Below are positions 18,372 through 26,968 of a DNA stretch of 56,716 bases, one piece after another. The first letter of the stretch is position 1. Each line of letters opens with the position of its first letter. A program made the position numbers and the translations under genes. Source of the stretch: Candidatus Poribacteria bacterium (GTDB lineage Bacteria > Poribacteria > WGA-4E > UBA9662); NCBI GenBank assembly GCA_002729015.1, contig PBVO01000035.1, forward strand, positions 103,434-160,149. The letters run 5' to 3'. The notes below the pieces were generated by a model. The model saw only the letters and a program-made list of their open reading frames with translations. It was not told the DNA's origin and made no database searches.

Positions 18372-19664
18372 TTAAGCCCAGAGAGTATTTAGTCTTCTGG
18401 CAGTCCGTCCAGATAATGCCTGAAGTGATTTGGCAGCAGATGTGTCTCCAGCCAAATGGGCTAGCATCAGTCGTCCTTCTTCAACACACAGTGTATCTTG
18501 CTGTGGTAGTACTTCTCTTAGAAGAAAAAGCACATATTTGACTAGTCGGAATGGTCCATAGACTCGGATAGATTCGCCGGGAATAGATTCCACTGCGACT
18601 GAAAAAAGATCTTTGATACTAATTATCAAATCAGAATGTGTCAACGTAGGTGAAAGGACAACCGTATAGTACCATCCGAATAGTGATCCAGTTTCACAAC
18701 CGTGTGAATCACTAACACCCACTATGGGTAACTCGTTACCCATAGCACGTTCTTCGTAGTAGCGTGCTACCTGTAAAGTGTTAGAATCGACAGATTGTCG
18801 ATCATAACCACCTAGTAATTCATATGCATCGAATGGTTGAGTTTGCAACAAATAAGAAGTTAGGGCACCAGATGGTGAATAACGGTGACCAGTAAACCAA
18901 TAAGGGTGACAAAAAACACCTAAGCCACCACCTTTTCGTATTTTTTCGAAAGACCAGCAGCAGGAAGCATAAACATAACGATCTACACCTGCAGGAAGTG
19001 GACCGAGTTGTTGCTCAATTTGGTTCACTTCCGCCTGATACTTCTCTTTATCCTCGAATAGTTCGTTTACACTGAAGCTACCACCGAAATTGACTATGTG
19101 AACTGGATTATTTGGAGGGTGTACTTCTTCACCAGGATAAATTCGTAGATCAATTGGAACCCCATCATAGGCTTGTTTTGCTGCCAACGATGGTTCATAT
19201 TTGCGATGGTCGGTCAAGGCCATAAAATCAAGCCCAATCTTTCTACAGCATCCTGCTACATATCCAGGAGATTCTCGCCCATCAGATAGATGGCTGTGCA
19301 TGTGTATGTCGCCCTTGTAAGGCTTTCGATCGAATAAGTCAGGTTGAACTGAATAGAGCCGGAATTCACCAACCAACCTCCGGTTGCTTCCCAAAACCTC
19401 TTCTACGAGCAACACATGCTCTTGTTCCCCCTCAAAGTATTGTGACAGGCGCAAACAGTCATCTATTACTGTCAGGTTCTGTCTATTCTGCTTAGGCCAA
19501 CCACTCTGAAGAGCAATTTCTTCTACAGGATAATAAGTAATCTGGTACTGTCGGTCAGAATTGAAATAGACATGATCAAATAGTGGTCGAATTTTAACAA
19601 CGGTCTCCTTGTCAGCAGGTACGACTTTCGGTAACAATTCGAAAAAACGGTTTTCGGCTTTCAT
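18372..19664 (-). CDS. PHP-domain metallohydrolase (CehA/McbA-like)
   Basis: 430 residues counted from the first ATG; an upstream TTG would add 13. After an N-terminal domain of about 130 residues the PHP motifs appear: GDIHMHSHLSDG, FMALTDH, YPGEEVH, GVFCHPYW and GVSDSHG, giving the metal ligands of a phosphoesterase/amidase of the CehA/McbA family. Family members hydrolyse phosphate esters or carbamates. It is probably the last gene of a three-gene unit, 91 bp after the C45 gene. No Shine-Dalgarno is seen for either start, so translational coupling is possible. Confidence 0.8.
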   Translation of the reverse strand: MKAENRFFELLPKVVPADKETVVKIRPLFDHVYFNSDRQYQITYYPVEEIALQSGWPKQNRQNLTVIDDCLRLSQYFEGEQEHVLLVEEVLGSNRRLVGEFRLYSVQPDLFDRKPYKGDIHMHSHLSDGRESPGYVAGCCRKIGLDFMALTDHRKYEPSLAAKQAYDGVPIDLRIYPGEEVHPPNNPVHIVNFGGSFSVNELFEDKEKYQAEVNQIEQQLGPLPAGVDRYVYASCCWSFEKIRKGGGLGVFCHPYWFTGHRYSPSGALTSYLLQTQPFDAYELLGGYDRQSVDSNTLQVARYYEERAMGNELPIVGVSDSHGCETGSLFGWYYTVVLSPTLTHSDLIISIKDLFSVAVESIPGESIRVYGPFRLVKYVLFLLREVLPQQDTLCVEEGRLMLAHLAGDTSAAKSLQALSGRTARRLNTLWA

Positions 19665-19755
19665 AATTTTCGGCAATAATTTTGTTTTGAATAATCTAAT
19701 CAAGATTATAAACAGATTTACAATATCGAATGGTTATCATTTCCGTTTATAATCT

Positions 19756-20781
19756 TTAAACTGCGTAAGTTTTCCACTGTCCTAAACACCCTGGTCCCCG
19801 CCTGACGTGTAGTAACCTCTTTTCCGCTTCAGCTATGTAACCTGAAACGGAATACATTCCATCCGCTCCATGACGACATATACCAGCCGGATGACCATCG
19901 TGGTCTGATAAAATCTCTTTTATCACTGGTACCGATAAACATCCTAAGTTCTCTTCGAATAGTTGTCTCGCTCGATCCAGTCTACTGCGGGAATCTGGTA
20001 AGAGGTATCTTTCCTGTGGTGCATAGTCATCTGTCAACGCATGATTGGTATGTACTAACCCATTAGTCCACTTATCTTGCCAAATTGAATGTCCTGATGG
20101 ATAGATTTCAATATCACAAATCTGACCTTCACCGTCACAAATGACTTTGTTTGTCGCTGAACACACCTTGACGCTTTGTAGTAATTCTAGGCATTTGGCC
20201 AGATTGTCTTGTTCCAACAGAATTCTTTTAATTGGGTAATGAGGTATACCGTACTGCCACTGGTAACCATACAGTGCGTTGGTAAAGTGAGCTACTCCAT
20301 GTTGATTCAGGCCAGCATATCCTAATTGTCCAGCAAATGTAAATATTAAAGCCCTAGGTTTGCCTGTCGGTTTGAGGTGTAGTAGAATTGCAACATCCTC
20401 ATACTGAGGCTCTAGGTCTTGATTTTGTCCAATCAGCGTTAATCCATCGGTTGTATTCTGACCTGTAAAAGCAAAAGTAGTACAGCCTCCATCTTCCGTT
20501 TGGCTGGCTTCGGTTCTTACTTGACACAAGACTGCTTCTTCCAAGCTAATATCCGCACCATCGGCCAATCCTTGAATTTCAGAGGCAAGATCATTACTAA
20601 GTTGTCTAATCAAAGGCAAGAAGGTTATGGCACGCCGAACCAGAACATCTCTGCTTTGGCCGGTTAGTTTTTCAATCCAAGTCAAGTACTTTTGAACTAA
20701 ATCCTTGGCTTGGCTACCATGTTGATAGCCTAACTGATAAGGAGTACCTGATACCTCGATTAAAGGAAATTCATCGATCAT
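19756..20781 (-). CDS. C45 family autoproteolytic acyltransferase/hydrolase
   Basis: 341 residues matching the acyl-CoA:6-aminopenicillanic-acid acyltransferase-like (peptidase C45, Ntn hydrolase) family. Features are GTPYQLGYQHG at residue 12, EIQGLADGADISLEE (68-82), the candidate processing/nucleophile Cys100 in DGGCTTFAF, then GLTLIGQNQD and GYAGLNQHGVAHFTNAL. The mature enzyme would begin at Cys100 after self-cleavage and transfer or hydrolyse an acyl or amide group. Only 25 bp separate it from the secreted protein gene upstream, so they are likely co-transcribed. No signal peptide is present, so it acts in the cytoplasm. Confidence 0.85.
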   Translation of the reverse strand: MIDEFPLIEVSGTPYQLGYQHGSQAKDLVQKYLTWIEKLTGQSRDVLVRRAITFLPLIRQLSNDLASEIQGLADGADISLEEAVLCQVRTEASQTEDGGCTTFAFTGQNTTDGLTLIGQNQDLEPQYEDVAILLHLKPTGKPRALIFTFAGQLGYAGLNQHGVAHFTNALYGYQWQYGIPHYPIKRILLEQDNLAKCLELLQSVKVCSATNKVICDGEGQICDIEIYPSGHSIWQDKWTNGLVHTNHALTDDYAPQERYLLPDSRSRLDRARQLFEENLGCLSVPVIKEILSDHDGHPAGICRHGADGMYSVSGYIAEAEKRLLHVRRGPGCLGQWKTYAV

Positions 20782-20806
20782 CGTTAACTATTTCGGACTG
20801 ATTTTA

Positions 20807-21604
20807 TTATGGTCGAAATTTGACAGTAGCCCAACATGTTGTCAATTTGTCAGTCAAATCTACTGATGCGGTTCCATTATATTCCAACATGAATAGTCCA
20901 CCAGCATACCCTTTATAAGCATGGGCATTTTTAATTCCACCTTTTTTGGAACCAATACTGTGGCTGGTGCGGATTAGGAATTCTCCATCGTTACCTGAAC
21001 GAATATTTTCCCATCTGGCAATTAGTCCTTTATTATTTTGGCCTGTGCTAAACTCAACACTATCTTCGTCTACCTTTTGAGCTGTTGCAGAAGATGTATA
21101 AGTGAAGTTCTCAGCTCCCATAATTTTCCAGTTAGTTACTCGATCTTTGTAATCTGGGCCACCATTTCTGTTAACTGTACCGACAAAAGTATAGACACCA
21201 CCCGGTTTTAGTCCGGAAAATATCAAATCAAGATACCACCCTGGCCCATCGTTGTAACTCATATTGCCACTAGCATCAACAACATCCTTGAAGATTTTAT
21301 CGGCGTCACTACCATTATCGAACATGGATTCATCCTTAGCCCAGTTAATTGAGTTACCTTGCGATTTATGTTCAACAAAACTAGCTGTCACTCCCGTTTC
21401 TTTACCTGTCTTAAACTGAAGGAGTTGGCCTTCTTCTGGAAATGGGTTGCCTCGACCAAGTCCGTAATTAGTAACATTTTTCTTTTGAAATTGAATGCCT
21501 TTTTCGTAGGCACAATCATTGAAGGCTCTCCATTCTGCTGACACTATACTGAATCCAGTTGAGATAAGGATTAAACAAAATATCCATTTTTTATCAGTCC
21601 ACAT
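20807..21604 (-). CDS. Small secreted protein with shared C-terminal tail
   Basis: 265 residues from an ATG preceded by GGAG at five bases; longer starts to 21697 have no ribosome site and would bury the signal peptide. The signal (WIFCLILISTGFSIVSA) is cleaved before EWRAFNDCAYEKG. The mature body is beta-rich with NDGPGWYLDLIFSGLKPGG and a RWENIRSGNDGEFLIRTSHS segment reminiscent of carbohydrate-binding beta-sandwich domains; no catalytic motif was seen. It ends in VDLTDKLTTCWATVKFRP, the same tail type as the two discoidin-like proteins. It is the first gene of the unit with the C45 and PHP enzymes and may deliver or display their substrate. Confidence 0.7.
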   Translation of the reverse strand: MWTDKKWIFCLILISTGFSIVSAEWRAFNDCAYEKGIQFQKKNVTNYGLGRGNPFPEEGQLLQFKTGKETGVTASFVEHKSQGNSINWAKDESMFDNGSDADKIFKDVVDASGNMSYNDGPGWYLDLIFSGLKPGGVYTFVGTVNRNGGPDYKDRVTNWKIMGAENFTYTSSATAQKVDEDSVEFSTGQNNKGLIARWENIRSGNDGEFLIRTSHSIGSKKGGIKNAHAYKGYAGGLFMLEYNGTASVDLTDKLTTCWATVKFRP

Positions 21605-21884
21605 GTGATCTCCAACGATTAATTTTATTATTTGAGTCAATTGAGGTGTTTTCATGTTTTCATTCCGTATTTTTTGTATAGTCTGTGATGGAAGCAAGGT
21701 CTATTCTGTCTCACCCTAGATGTAGCTACATTAGTTTCTAATTTTTTTGAACTGAGTCCAGGCAATCAAGCTGGCCAATTTTAGCATAAAGATTGCTTGA
21801 ATTGACAAACTTAACTAATGACTGAACATCGTGATAGAAACTATCTAAAATAATGAATCCCACAGGTACTGTAATAGAAAACAG

Positions 21885-22727
21885 CTATTCCAATTTAGCC
21901 CAAGGAATCGGATCAGTGTAACCTTCTGATTGATAGGGGTCTTCACCTTTAATTGGAGTTACACCTCGGTAGTTATTTACACCCCATGGTAACATCGTAT
22001 TAGAACTACAGTAGTGAATCGTTAGAGCTGGGCGATTTTGTTTACTATAATTTTTTCTAGAATTATGTAACAGGTAACCAGAAAAAAAGAGCACACTGCC
22101 TGCAGTCATCTCAATTGGTATGGCATTACTATCATCAAATCCGCGTGCAATAGGCATACTATCGACATCGGGCAGATTGTGTGCCTCACGCTTGTAAATG
22201 ATCCCGGACTTGTGACTATCCGGAATAATCCACAAACAACCATTGGTAGTGGAAGCATCAGATAAAGCTATCCACACTCCAGTTAACGAACGGTCGCGAG
22301 TAGGAATAGCTGATTCGTCCTGATGCCAAGGACTTCCATTACCACCGGGCTTTTTAGTAACAAACATAGTTTGTACACACTTATAGGCTCCATTCCAAAA
22401 AGGAACATTGGCTCCTACTATCAAGTCCAAAATACGACATAGTTTTGGGTGATCAATATACTGACGTATAATTTGGCTGTAAGCATGGGGTTGACCAATA
22501 TACATGTAGCGGCCGATTAACCGTTGATCATTAATCGGCCAATCGATTGGCTCAATCGTTGAATTATCATAATGTCCTTGATTAATTTTTGCGAGATCAG
22601 TTCGGATTTCATCTTGACTTGTTTTAGAAATTAATTTATTAACTAAAACAAAACCATTTTTAATGTAATATTCTGTCAACTCTGAACTAACCATGGAAGA
22701 AAGATGAAAGCCAGTTATATCAATCAT
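21885..22727 (-). CDS. Phytanoyl-CoA dioxygenase family protein (PhyH), copy 1
   Basis: 280 residues of the Fe(II)/2-oxoglutarate-dependent PhyH family. The iron triad is visible as WHQDES (H135, D137) and H221 in SGYLLHN, and R232 in KQNRPALTIHY is the likely 2-oxoglutarate anchor. The segments VWIALSDAS and NGCLWIIPDSHKSG are typical. Such enzymes hydroxylate a small lipid, amino acid or secondary-metabolite carbon. The gene faces the sulfatase across a 580-bp region. The family is highly expanded in Poribacteria; substrate unknown. Confidence 0.9.
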   Translation of the reverse strand: MIDITGFHLSSMVSSELTEYYIKNGFVLVNKLISKTSQDEIRTDLAKINQGHYDNSTIEPIDWPINDQRLIGRYMYIGQPHAYSQIIRQYIDHPKLCRILDLIVGANVPFWNGAYKCVQTMFVTKKPGGNGSPWHQDESAIPTRDRSLTGVWIALSDASTTNGCLWIIPDSHKSGIIYKREAHNLPDVDSMPIARGFDDSNAIPIEMTAGSVLFFSGYLLHNSRKNYSKQNRPALTIHYCSSNTMLPWGVNNYRGVTPIKGEDPYQSEGYTDPIPWAKLE

Positions 22728-23307
22728 TTAGCATGCGCTCCGCTTTAAAATACATTGAACTGATTTGATGTCTAGTACGAATTCAAATCAGTTGACAACT
22801 TAAAAATTTTAATGATTTGGAAGGATTAATATGTAGTAAGCAAAACTGGTAAACTCGTGCGAGACATTTCTACAAAAGAAGATTGTTTAGAAGCTAATAT
22901 TATTAATGTGTTTTGACACAACTTTTTGCGCAAAATTTAAAGGGGTACTTCAACATGTACTCCGTACTCTATAATCCTAGACCAATCATTGTTTTAGAAT
23001 AACAATTTTGGTAGGCTACCTTCGAAACATAAAAGTCACCCCGACATCAAATATCTCGACAATCAACAATGAAAAATTTCACACGTACTGTATACTCTAT
23101 TCTTGGGATGGTCAACTTGTAAGTCCTTCATAAAACCGTTTCCCAGATTTTGAAAAGATATCTTTTCCTTGTAGGCATTATACTTAAAATCTCCTATTTT
23201 ATTTTTCTAATCGGAGTTTAGGTTTTTAAATTACTAAGGGTTACTTTTAACGAATTAATCTTAGTGCATATTATATTGCGCAATATACAAATTATCAGAG
23301 GTGGTAA
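22728..23307. promoter_or_regulatory. Divergent regulatory region with 11-bp inverted repeat
   Basis: Between the phytanoyl-CoA dioxygenase and sulfatase genes. Bases 22758-22768 (AACTGATTTGA) are perfectly complementary to 22783-22793 with a 14-nt spacer, about 30 bp upstream of the dioxygenase start. This could be an operator or a leader hairpin. The rest of the region shows no gene. Confidence 0.45.
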
Positions 23308-24780
23308 ATGTCTTCCACACAACCAAATATAGTACTTTTTTTCACGGATCAATTACGTGCCGATGCACTTGGATGTTACGGAAACCAAATTTGTATGACA
23401 CCCAATATAGATCGGCTGGCTGGAGATGGTGTCATATTTAATAATGCCTACACAACTAGCCCTGTGTGTTCGGCTTCAAGATCATCTCTCATGACGGGTC
23501 TTTATCCTCATAACCATGGAGTCATGCTCAATACACATATAGCTCCTGCTTGGTCAAGAGGACTAGATAGACAAGTACCTGTTTTCAGCGACATATTAAA
23601 AAATAGTGGATATTTTTTAGATTATGTCGGTAAGTGGCACGTTCATCAGGATATCAGACCAGAAGAATATGGTTTCGACATTTATCAATCCCAATCAGAA
23701 ATACAGTTAAAGAACCAACATATTGGCCGAAAAAGTGGGAAACTGGTCGAAGGATCTGGCAGTTTTATAGAATTCCCATACGGAAGTAAGGTTTGTGTAG
23801 CAGGAACTATGTCAGGCCCAAAAGAAAATTATCCTGCATGGCAAGTGGTTGAAGCAGGTATAGAAATGATTCAGGAAAACGCTAAACGAAAAAAGCCTTT
23901 CTTCACAAGAATTGATATTACCTCCCCCCACTTTGCTAATATTATTCCAGAACCTTATTCATCTATGTACAGACCGGATGAAATTCCACCATGGCCAAAT
24001 TTTAATGAAACATTCGTCGGAAAGCCATCTAGTCACCTGAAGAAGCATCAAGATTGGAATTTAGAACAAAAAGGTTGGGAGTGGTGGCAAAATGTAGTGG
24101 CAAAGTACTATGGTGATGTAAGTATCATCGATGATCTAGTAGGTTTGACTTTGGAAGCTATCGAAAATGCCGGTATTTCTGAAAATACTATATTCATCTT
24201 TTCCACGGACCATGGAGATTCGACTGGTAGCCATAGACACTTTGAGAAAGCTGGAACTATGTATGAAGAAATCTTCAAAATTCCCTTAGTGATGAGTTTG
24301 CCGAAAGGGATGGCTAAATCTAAAGAAATAAATCAATACGTTCGCTTAATGGACTTAATGCCTACGTTTGTAGATTGGGCTGATGGCGAAATGCTCGAAA
24401 GTATTGATGGAAAAAGCATTGTCCCCCTACTCCAAAGACAAGACCTCTCACATTGGCCAGATAGCGTTTATGCAGAACATCACGGCGAAGTATGGGGTTA
24501 TGCTTCACAACGTATGGTTAAAACAGATCAATGGAAATATGTAATGAATTCTCATGACTTAGATGAATTATATGATTTGCAAAAAGATCCTTGGGAAATG
24601 AACAACGTCATAAATGAGGAGAAATTTGGTGAGGTTCTTTTAGAAATGAAAGCTCGGTTACTCGGTTGGAATGATGAAACTGGAGATATATTCAGATGGC
24701 CTTGGGTTCGTTATAATTTTCCTGATCCCGTATTACCTGATAATGTAAATAGAAAGACTTTACCTTTGACATGCAAATAG
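23308..24780 (+). CDS. Sulfatase (S1 family, arylsulfatase-type)
   Basis: 490 residues with a GAGGTGG ribosome site. The N-terminal NIVLFFTDQLRADALGCYGN block carries the first Asp ligand (D14), and the core SPVCSASRSSLMTG has the formylglycine motif C-x-A-x-R with Cys54. VGKWHVHQ and FIFSTDHGDSTGSH carry further metal and substrate residues. Sulfatases remove sulfate from glycans or aryl esters. No cleavable signal peptide is present, so the enzyme may be cytoplasmic. The Cys-type motif needs a maturation enzyme (FGE or anSME), not encoded in this window. It is unlinked to other genes in the same direction. Confidence 0.9.
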   Translation: MSSTQPNIVLFFTDQLRADALGCYGNQICMTPNIDRLAGDGVIFNNAYTTSPVCSASRSSLMTGLYPHNHGVMLNTHIAPAWSRGLDRQVPVFSDILKNSGYFLDYVGKWHVHQDIRPEEYGFDIYQSQSEIQLKNQHIGRKSGKLVEGSGSFIEFPYGSKVCVAGTMSGPKENYPAWQVVEAGIEMIQENAKRKKPFFTRIDITSPHFANIIPEPYSSMYRPDEIPPWPNFNETFVGKPSSHLKKHQDWNLEQKGWEWWQNVVAKYYGDVSIIDDLVGLTLEAIENAGISENTIFIFSTDHGDSTGSHRHFEKAGTMYEEIFKIPLVMSLPKGMAKSKEINQYVRLMDLMPTFVDWADGEMLESIDGKSIVPLLQRQDLSHWPDSVYAEHHGEVWGYASQRMVKTDQWKYVMNSHDLDELYDLQKDPWEMNNVINEEKFGEVLLEMKARLLGWNDETGDIFRWPWVRYNFPDPVLPDNVNRKTLPLTCK

Positions 24781-25236
24781 TATGGAACGTTCAACATCAA
24801 GTAAATTAATTAGTGATTTGAGATTAACTGAAATTTTTCACTACTCACTTCAAGCTAACAATAGATCGTTCCTAGTCATTAGGGGCAGGAAACCTCAGAG
24901 AATATTTTGATCTTGTATACAGGGTGTAATAGGCTCGGTGAAATTTTTGGAAGGATGACTTTTCCAACTTAGTAAATCAAGGTTGAGTAAATTATTATTT
25001 ATTCTGGTATTGATATCAAGTAGCCCATTATTAATCCAAATGATTAGAAAGGAAGGATTCTTCTGATTGCTCAAAAAGACGTAATTGTATTCACCGCTTT
25101 GAAATAATGACCAGCGTCTACGTGTTTGAGGACCAATTTTTTGTTTTTCTTGGAATTATTGAAAGGACTTTCTCTATCGGTTCAATTGTCCACCGGCAAA
25201 GATGCTAGTATTATTAACTACTTTCCAATCATAAAT
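24781..25236. other. Convergent intergenic stretch, nothing recognised
   Basis: 456 bp between the sulfatase and sigma factor genes, which converge. No convincing terminator or gene was found. Confidence 0.4.
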
Positions 25237-26028
25237 TTACAATTCGCTCAATTGACCATTAACGACTTGCCTCAATTTCATCAGTGCATTACCTTCTACT
25301 TGAGCTATACGCTGCCGACTCAATCCCAGTTGTTTACCAACTTCAGTTCGTGAACTTTCGGGTTGTCCTGAAAGGCCAAATCGGCGCTGTATAACCTCTG
25401 TTTCTCGATGAGTTAACTTTTGATTCAAAGCTTTGCCCAAGAAGATCTTTACCTGCTCTTCACGTTCGTTTTGAACTGCCTGTTCTTCAGGACCAACCGA
25501 GTTGCAAACGTAGTTTGTAAGTGCTGTTTCAGCTGTATCATTTTTAGAATTATCCAATGAATAAAATAAGCGTGGTACATGAACAAAAATTCGGTCTTTG
25601 TACTCAGGCTGAAGCGTTTCAGCGTTGTCATTTTGGCTCTCATTCATTTGTTCTTTCTTTAACCATTCGGCAGGCACTCTGATACCTCTAGCTTTATTTT
25701 CTAAAGCACGACTGATGGATTGCCGGATCCAAATCCAAGCATAAGTGCTAAACCTACCACGAGTAGAATCAAACCGCTCAATAGCTTTCATGAGTCCAAT
25801 AGCTCCCTCTTGCATCAGGTCATCTTCAGTCATTCCACTGTCATGATTTTGGTAATAATCTTGTCTAATTATTTTTCTAACTAAGCCGAGGTTCTTTTCA
25901 ACTAAGATGTTTCTAATTCGATGACAGTCATCATTATTTTCGGCTAGCTTGGATTTATTTAATTGACTAAACAACTCATTTTCTTGTTCGTCCCTGAACT
26001 TGGATTGATGAGAGCACATATAGTTCAT
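25237..26028 (-). CDS. RNA polymerase sigma-70 factor (group 2/3-like)
   Basis: 263 residues from an ATG with AAGGA three bases upstream; longer starts would lie upstream of the promoter's TATAAT. Region 2 is clear: LVEKNLGLVRKIIRQ then EDDLMQEGAIGLMKAIERFD and FSTYAWIWIRQSISRAL (core binding and -10 recognition). Region 3 begins at IRVPAEW. Region 4 is KLTHRETEVIQRRFGL and EVGKQLGLSRQRIAQVEGNALMKLRQ (-35 recognition). It lacks the long N-terminal region 1.1 of housekeeping sigma, so it is an alternative factor. It is divergent from ssb, and the shared region holds a strong palindrome at its -35 position. Confidence 0.9.
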   Translation of the reverse strand: MNYMCSHQSKFRDEQENELFSQLNKSKLAENNDDCHRIRNILVEKNLGLVRKIIRQDYYQNHDSGMTEDDLMQEGAIGLMKAIERFDSTRGRFSTYAWIWIRQSISRALENKARGIRVPAEWLKKEQMNESQNDNAETLQPEYKDRIFVHVPRLFYSLDNSKNDTAETALTNYVCNSVGPEEQAVQNEREEQVKIFLGKALNQKLTHRETEVIQRRFGLSGQPESSRTEVGKQLGLSRQRIAQVEGNALMKLRQVVNGQLSEL

Positions 26029-26056
26029 AATTCCTTGATTTTGCATTAGTTTTGGG

Positions 26057-26062
26057 ATTATA
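26057..26062 (-). promoter_or_regulatory. Consensus -10 box of the sigma factor gene
   Basis: The minus strand reads TATAAT here, 28 bp upstream of the chosen start. A start at 26046 would be almost leaderless, while 26028 has an AAGGA site, so this box helps decide the start. The -35 region is not consensus (TTGGCT at 15 bp), consistent with a regulated promoter. Confidence 0.55.
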
Positions 26063-26071
26063 CACCCCGAA

Positions 26072-26090
26072 TGCGACAGCCAATGTCGCA
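26072..26090. promoter_or_regulatory. Perfect palindromic operator TGCGACA-N5-TGTCGCA
   Basis: Two 7-bp half-sites, TGCGACA at 26072-26078 and TGTCGCA at 26084-26090, are separated by five bases and cover the -35 position of the sigma factor promoter. A third half-site TGTCGCA sits at 26124-26130, with a palindromic TGTCGACA at 26111-26118. Such an array is what a dimeric repressor site looks like. The regulator is unknown. It may act on both the sigma factor and ssb. Confidence 0.6.
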
Positions 26091-26220
26091 CAAAAAAAAT
26101 ACCCGCTAATGTCGACACAGTTTGTCGCATTCGCCACGTATTTTTCAGATACCCACAGAACAAATAGAATGAATATTGCTCTTCAAAGAAACTAATACAA
26201 ATAAAAAGGAGATAAATCTA

Positions 26221-26640
26221 ATGTTGAATTATAACCGTACGATTATGATGGGACGATTAACACGTGATCCAGAGCTAAACATCTTAACCACGGGGACTGA
26301 ATCCATGACAACTGCACTAGCTGTTAATCGTACTTGGACAGACAAACATAGTGGTGAGAAACGAGAAGAAGTCTGCTTTATTGATTTGCAAGCCTTCGGT
26401 CGCATAGCGGAGGTAATCGCTGAACATTTTTGTCAAGGTGATCCTATTCATATCGAAGGCCGGCTACGCTTCCGCCAATGGGAGACACCCGAAGGCGAAA
26501 GGCGAGCTAAACATGATCTATTAATCGACAGTTTCGAGTTCGTGGGTGTCCGCAGTGATAACCAGATGTTGTCTAATACCAAAAAGGACCAGAGACAAAC
26601 TATTCCAATTGCGGAAGTTGGGGACAACATTCCCTTCTAA
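26221..26640 (+). CDS. ssb: Single-stranded DNA-binding protein
   Basis: 139 residues from the ATG with an AAGGAGA ribosome site; an in-frame codon 15 residues earlier lacks one. The OB fold is marked by NRTIMMGRLTRDPELN, FIDLQAFGRIAEVIAEHF, GDPIHIEGRLRFRQWET and a C-terminal NIPF acidic tip (GDNIPF) used to bind partner repair and replication proteins. It coats ssDNA and recruits repair factors. It is shorter than most SSBs because the linker is brief. The gene is divergent from an alternative sigma factor, an unusual pairing, and separated by the operator region. Confidence 0.92.
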   Translation: MLNYNRTIMMGRLTRDPELNILTTGTESMTTALAVNRTWTDKHSGEKREEVCFIDLQAFGRIAEVIAEHFCQGDPIHIEGRLRFRQWETPEGERRAKHDLLIDSFEFVGVRSDNQMLSNTKKDQRQTIPIAEVGDNIPF

Positions 26641-26968
26641 ATATCAAACTTAGGGTTACAAAATAATACGGAGATTAATAAATCTTTTTTCTACTATTCA
26701 TAATAGACTATTTGACATTCGATAACAGTATCAATAACTTAATCGACGAAAAACATGGCGACCTTAATTAACCAATTAGAGTATATCGTCAACACCCTAG
26801 TGGAGATAAGAAGATGTGAAAGTATCTGTAAGCTTACGAAGACAGACAATATTGCACACAAATTTACTGTTGGCACAAATTTCCTAATTTTTAATTCTAG
26901 ATCGAAGCTTAGACCATTGCAAATGTACAACTACGAAACGAATTTGGATCGGACTCATAGTTAGTGAA
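26641..26968. other. Intergenic stretch between ssb and the response regulator
   Basis: Two overlapping opposite open frames of about 65 codons occur but lack ribosome sites and coding character. Nothing else is seen. Confidence 0.4.

Noticed and set aside
25126..25353. A 75-codon plus-strand frame overlapping the 3' end of the sigma factor gene.
   Set aside because: It is antisense to conserved region 4 of the sigma factor.
26029..26163. A longer N-terminus for the sigma factor, adding 45 residues.
   Set aside because: It would run through the TATAAT box and the palindrome, and the later ATG has an AAGGA site.
26739..26964. Two overlapping open frames of about 65 codons on opposite strands downstream of ssb.
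   Set aside because: Neither has a ribosome site, and the composition looks random.
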